Below, one piece after another: positions 35,437 through 37,214 of a stretch of DNA of 37,214 nt (positions are counted from its first letter, which is position 1; every line of letters begins with the position of its first letter). Both the position numbers and the translations under genes were made by a program. Where the stretch lies: contig JACPAM010000124.1 in the NCBI GenBank assembly GCA_016180805.1, positions 1-37,214 on the forward strand, written 5' to 3'. Origin of the DNA: Deltaproteobacteria bacterium (GTDB lineage: Bacteria > Desulfobacterota > Binatia > UBA9968). The notes under the pieces were generated by a model that worked only from the letters and a program-made list of their open reading frames with translations, made no database searches and had not been told where the DNA came from.

Positions 35437-36370
35437 ATGGAATATTTCCAGCCTAAATCTCTCGGTGAGGCGGTTTCGTTGCTCAAGCGATACGGCGAAG
35501 GCGCGAAGGTGATCGCCGGAGGCACCGACGTTTTGGTGGACATGAAGTTCAAGGAAGAGCCGTCATGTCTGATCAACCTGAAGCGCATCCCAAACCTGAG
35601 CTATATCCGCGAGAACAACGGCTGCCTGCGCATCGGCGCGCTTACCTCGATCCGCGAGATCGAGACGAGCCCGGTCGTGCGGCAAAAACTGCCGCTGCTC
35701 TGGGAAGCGGCGCCGCGAGATCGAGACGAGCCCGGTCGTGCGGCAAAAACTGCCGCTGCTCTGGGAAGCGGCGCATCAATTCGCCTCGCTCCAGATCCGC
35801 AATACCGCTACCATAGGCGGCAACGTCTGCAGGGCCTCGCCCTCCGGAGAGACACTGGCGCCGCTGCTTGTCCTGGAGGCGAGCGCCGTTGTGAGATTTT
35901 CCAGAGGAGAAAAAAAACTGCCGTTTACCGAACTGTTCCTTGGTCCAGGGAAGACCCTGTTGGGCGCAAAAGGGCTGCTCAGAGAGATCGAGGTGCCGTT
36001 GCCGTCCAAGGAAAGCCGCGGTACCTATCTCAAGCACGCGGTGCGAGGCGCCATGGACATTGCCATGGTCGGCGTGGCGGTGCTGGTGACGCCCGATGCC
36101 GGCGGCAAGAAAACCAGGGATGTGCGAATAGGATTGGGGGCCGTAGCGCCGACCCCGATCCGGGCCAAGCGCGCCGAAAGGGCATTGCGAGGCAAGGCGA
36201 TGGCGCGCGCCCTGGTCGATGAGGCGGCGCGGATCGCGGCATCTGAATCGAGTCCGATCAGCGATCAGCGTAGCGGCGCCGAACACCGCAGGTGGATCGT
36301 CGAAGCGCTGACCCGACGAGGTCTGGAGCAGAGCTGGAAGGCGGCCACAGGCAAGGAGGTCGACGGATGA
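35437..36370 (+). pseudogene. FAD-binding subunit of a xanthine dehydrogenase/CO dehydrogenase-family enzyme (CoxM-like), frameshifted by a 61-bp tandem duplication
   Basis: MEYFQPKSLGEAVSLLKRYGEGAKVIAGGTDVLVDMKFKEEP...in one frame, continuing in another as ...HQFASLQIRNTATIGGNVCRASPSGETLAPLLVLEA. Removing one copy of the duplication restores a single ORF. May be an assembly artefact rather than a true pseudogene. Confidence 0.85.
35652..35773 (+). repeat. Exact 61-bp tandem duplication (2 copies)
   Basis: 35652..35712 and 35713..35773 both read CCGCGAGATCGAGACGAGCCCGGTCGTGCGGCAAAAACTGCCGCTGCTCTGGGAAGCGGCG. Confidence 0.97.
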
Positions 36371-36843
36371 GTCTGAATATTCGCTTGGTGGTGAATGGAA
36401 GACGGCAGAGCGCAAGGATCGAACCGTCTCTTTCCCTGCTTGATTTTCTGCGCGATACGCTTGGGTACAAGGGGGTCAAGATCTGCTGCAACACCGGCGA
36501 ATGCGGGGCGTGCACCATTTTATTCAACGGCAAGCCGGTGAATTCTTGCGTCATGCTCGCCGCCGACGCGGCCGGCACTGAAATCGTTACGGTGGAAGGA
36601 TTGGCGGAAGGAGATAGGCTGCACCCGGTGCAGCAGGCGTTTATCGATACCGGCGCGGTCCAATGCGGCTACTGCACGCCGGGATTCATCATCTCCGTGA
36701 AGGCGCTGCTCGACCGCACGACGAATCCTACCCCGGAAGAGATCGAAGAGGCGGTCTCCGGCAATATCTGCCGCTGCACGGGCTACGCGAAAATCGTCGA
36801 CGCGATCCACCTCGCTGCCGACCGAATCGCGGGGGGGGCTTAA
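36367..36843 (+). CDS. [2Fe-2S] small subunit, xanthine dehydrogenase/CO dehydrogenase family (CoxS-like)
   Basis: MSLNIRLVVNGRRQSARIEPSLSLLDFLRD...CCNTGECGACTILFNGKPVNSC...CGYCTPGFI...ICRCTGY; start overlaps the upstream stop (ATGA). Confidence 0.94.
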   Translation: MSLNIRLVVNGRRQSARIEPSLSLLDFLRDTLGYKGVKICCNTGECGACTILFNGKPVNSCVMLAADAAGTEIVTVEGLAEGDRLHPVQQAFIDTGAVQCGYCTPGFIISVKALLDRTTNPTPEEIEEAVSGNICRCTGYAKIVDAIHLAADRIAGGA

Positions 36844-36846
36844 GTC

Positions 36847-37214
36847 ATGGCAAAAGCCGAATTCAAGGTCGTGGGCACCAGCCCGGCCCGAATAGGCGGC
36901 ATCGAGCGCGTCACAGGTAAGGGCGTCTTCGGCATCGATCTGATGCTCAAAGACCAACTGCATGGCGGCATTTTGCGCAGCCAATACGCCCACGCGAAGA
37001 TCGTCAGCATCGACACCAGGGAAGCCAAGGCGCTGCCCGGCGTGCATGCCGTGGTGACGGCTGCCGATGCGCCGGATGTGCGTTACGGCCGCACTTATTT
37101 CGACCGCTACATCCTGGCACGCAACAGAGTGCGTTACATGGGTGACCCGGTCGCCGCCGTCGCCGCGGAAACTCCGGCGATCGTCAAGCAGGCGCTCAAG
37201 AAAATCAAAGTCGT
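36847..37214 (+). CDS. Molybdenum-binding large subunit, xanthine dehydrogenase/CO dehydrogenase family (CoxL-like), truncated at window edge
   Basis: MAKAEFKVVGTSPARIGGIERVTGKGVFGIDLMLKDQLHGGILRSQYAHAKIVSIDTREAKALPGVHAVVTAAD... Confidence 0.92.
   Translation, partial: MAKAEFKVVGTSPARIGGIERVTGKGVFGIDLMLKDQLHGGILRSQYAHAKIVSIDTREAKALPGVHAVVTAADAPDVRYGRTYFDRYILARNRVRYMGDPVAAVAAETPAIVKQALKKIKV

Noticed and set aside
35437-37214. Calling the CoxMSL-like cluster 4-hydroxybenzoyl-CoA reductase
   Set aside because: The restored FAD subunit shows no Cys-rich insertion expected for the extra [4Fe-4S] cluster of 4-HBCR beta. The substrate cannot be inferred.
1-37214. CRISPR arrays, tRNA/rRNA genes, transposases or phage genes
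   Set aside because: Looked for regularly spaced direct repeats, tRNA-like cloverleaf ends and mobile-element domains; none could be supported.

Overview
GC-rich bacterial window that is almost entirely metalloenzyme genes. It has two divergent gene blocks separated by one intergenic region at about 23.86-24.21 kb.

Minus block (about 23.9 kb down to 1, running off the left edge): one NarH/EbdB-type Fe-S beta subunit, one TorD-like chaperone, and six paralogous type II DMSO-reductase-family (NarG/EbdA-like) molybdoenzyme alpha subunits, the last truncated by the window edge. Interleaved are a U32/UbiU-V-like protein, a YHS protein, a DmsA-like molybdopterin enzyme, a TctC/Bug solute-binding protein and a UbiD-family decarboxylase.

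Plus block: a MoaD/ThiS-like protein, two consecutive alpha-beta-gamma molybdopterin / Fe-S / NrfD modules, a ThDP enzyme, and a CoxM-CoxS-CoxL-like (xanthine dehydrogenase family) cluster whose FAD subunit is frameshifted by an exact 61-bp tandem duplication.

Main candidate system: a one-beta, one-chaperone, six-alpha array. Two of the alphas carry Cys instead of His at the FS0 ligand position, and none shows a Tat leader. It appears to be expressed from a divergent pair of near-consensus sigma-54 promoters flanking tandem AGAAA...TTTCT palindromes. All functional assignments come from motif and family recognition; no database search was possible.
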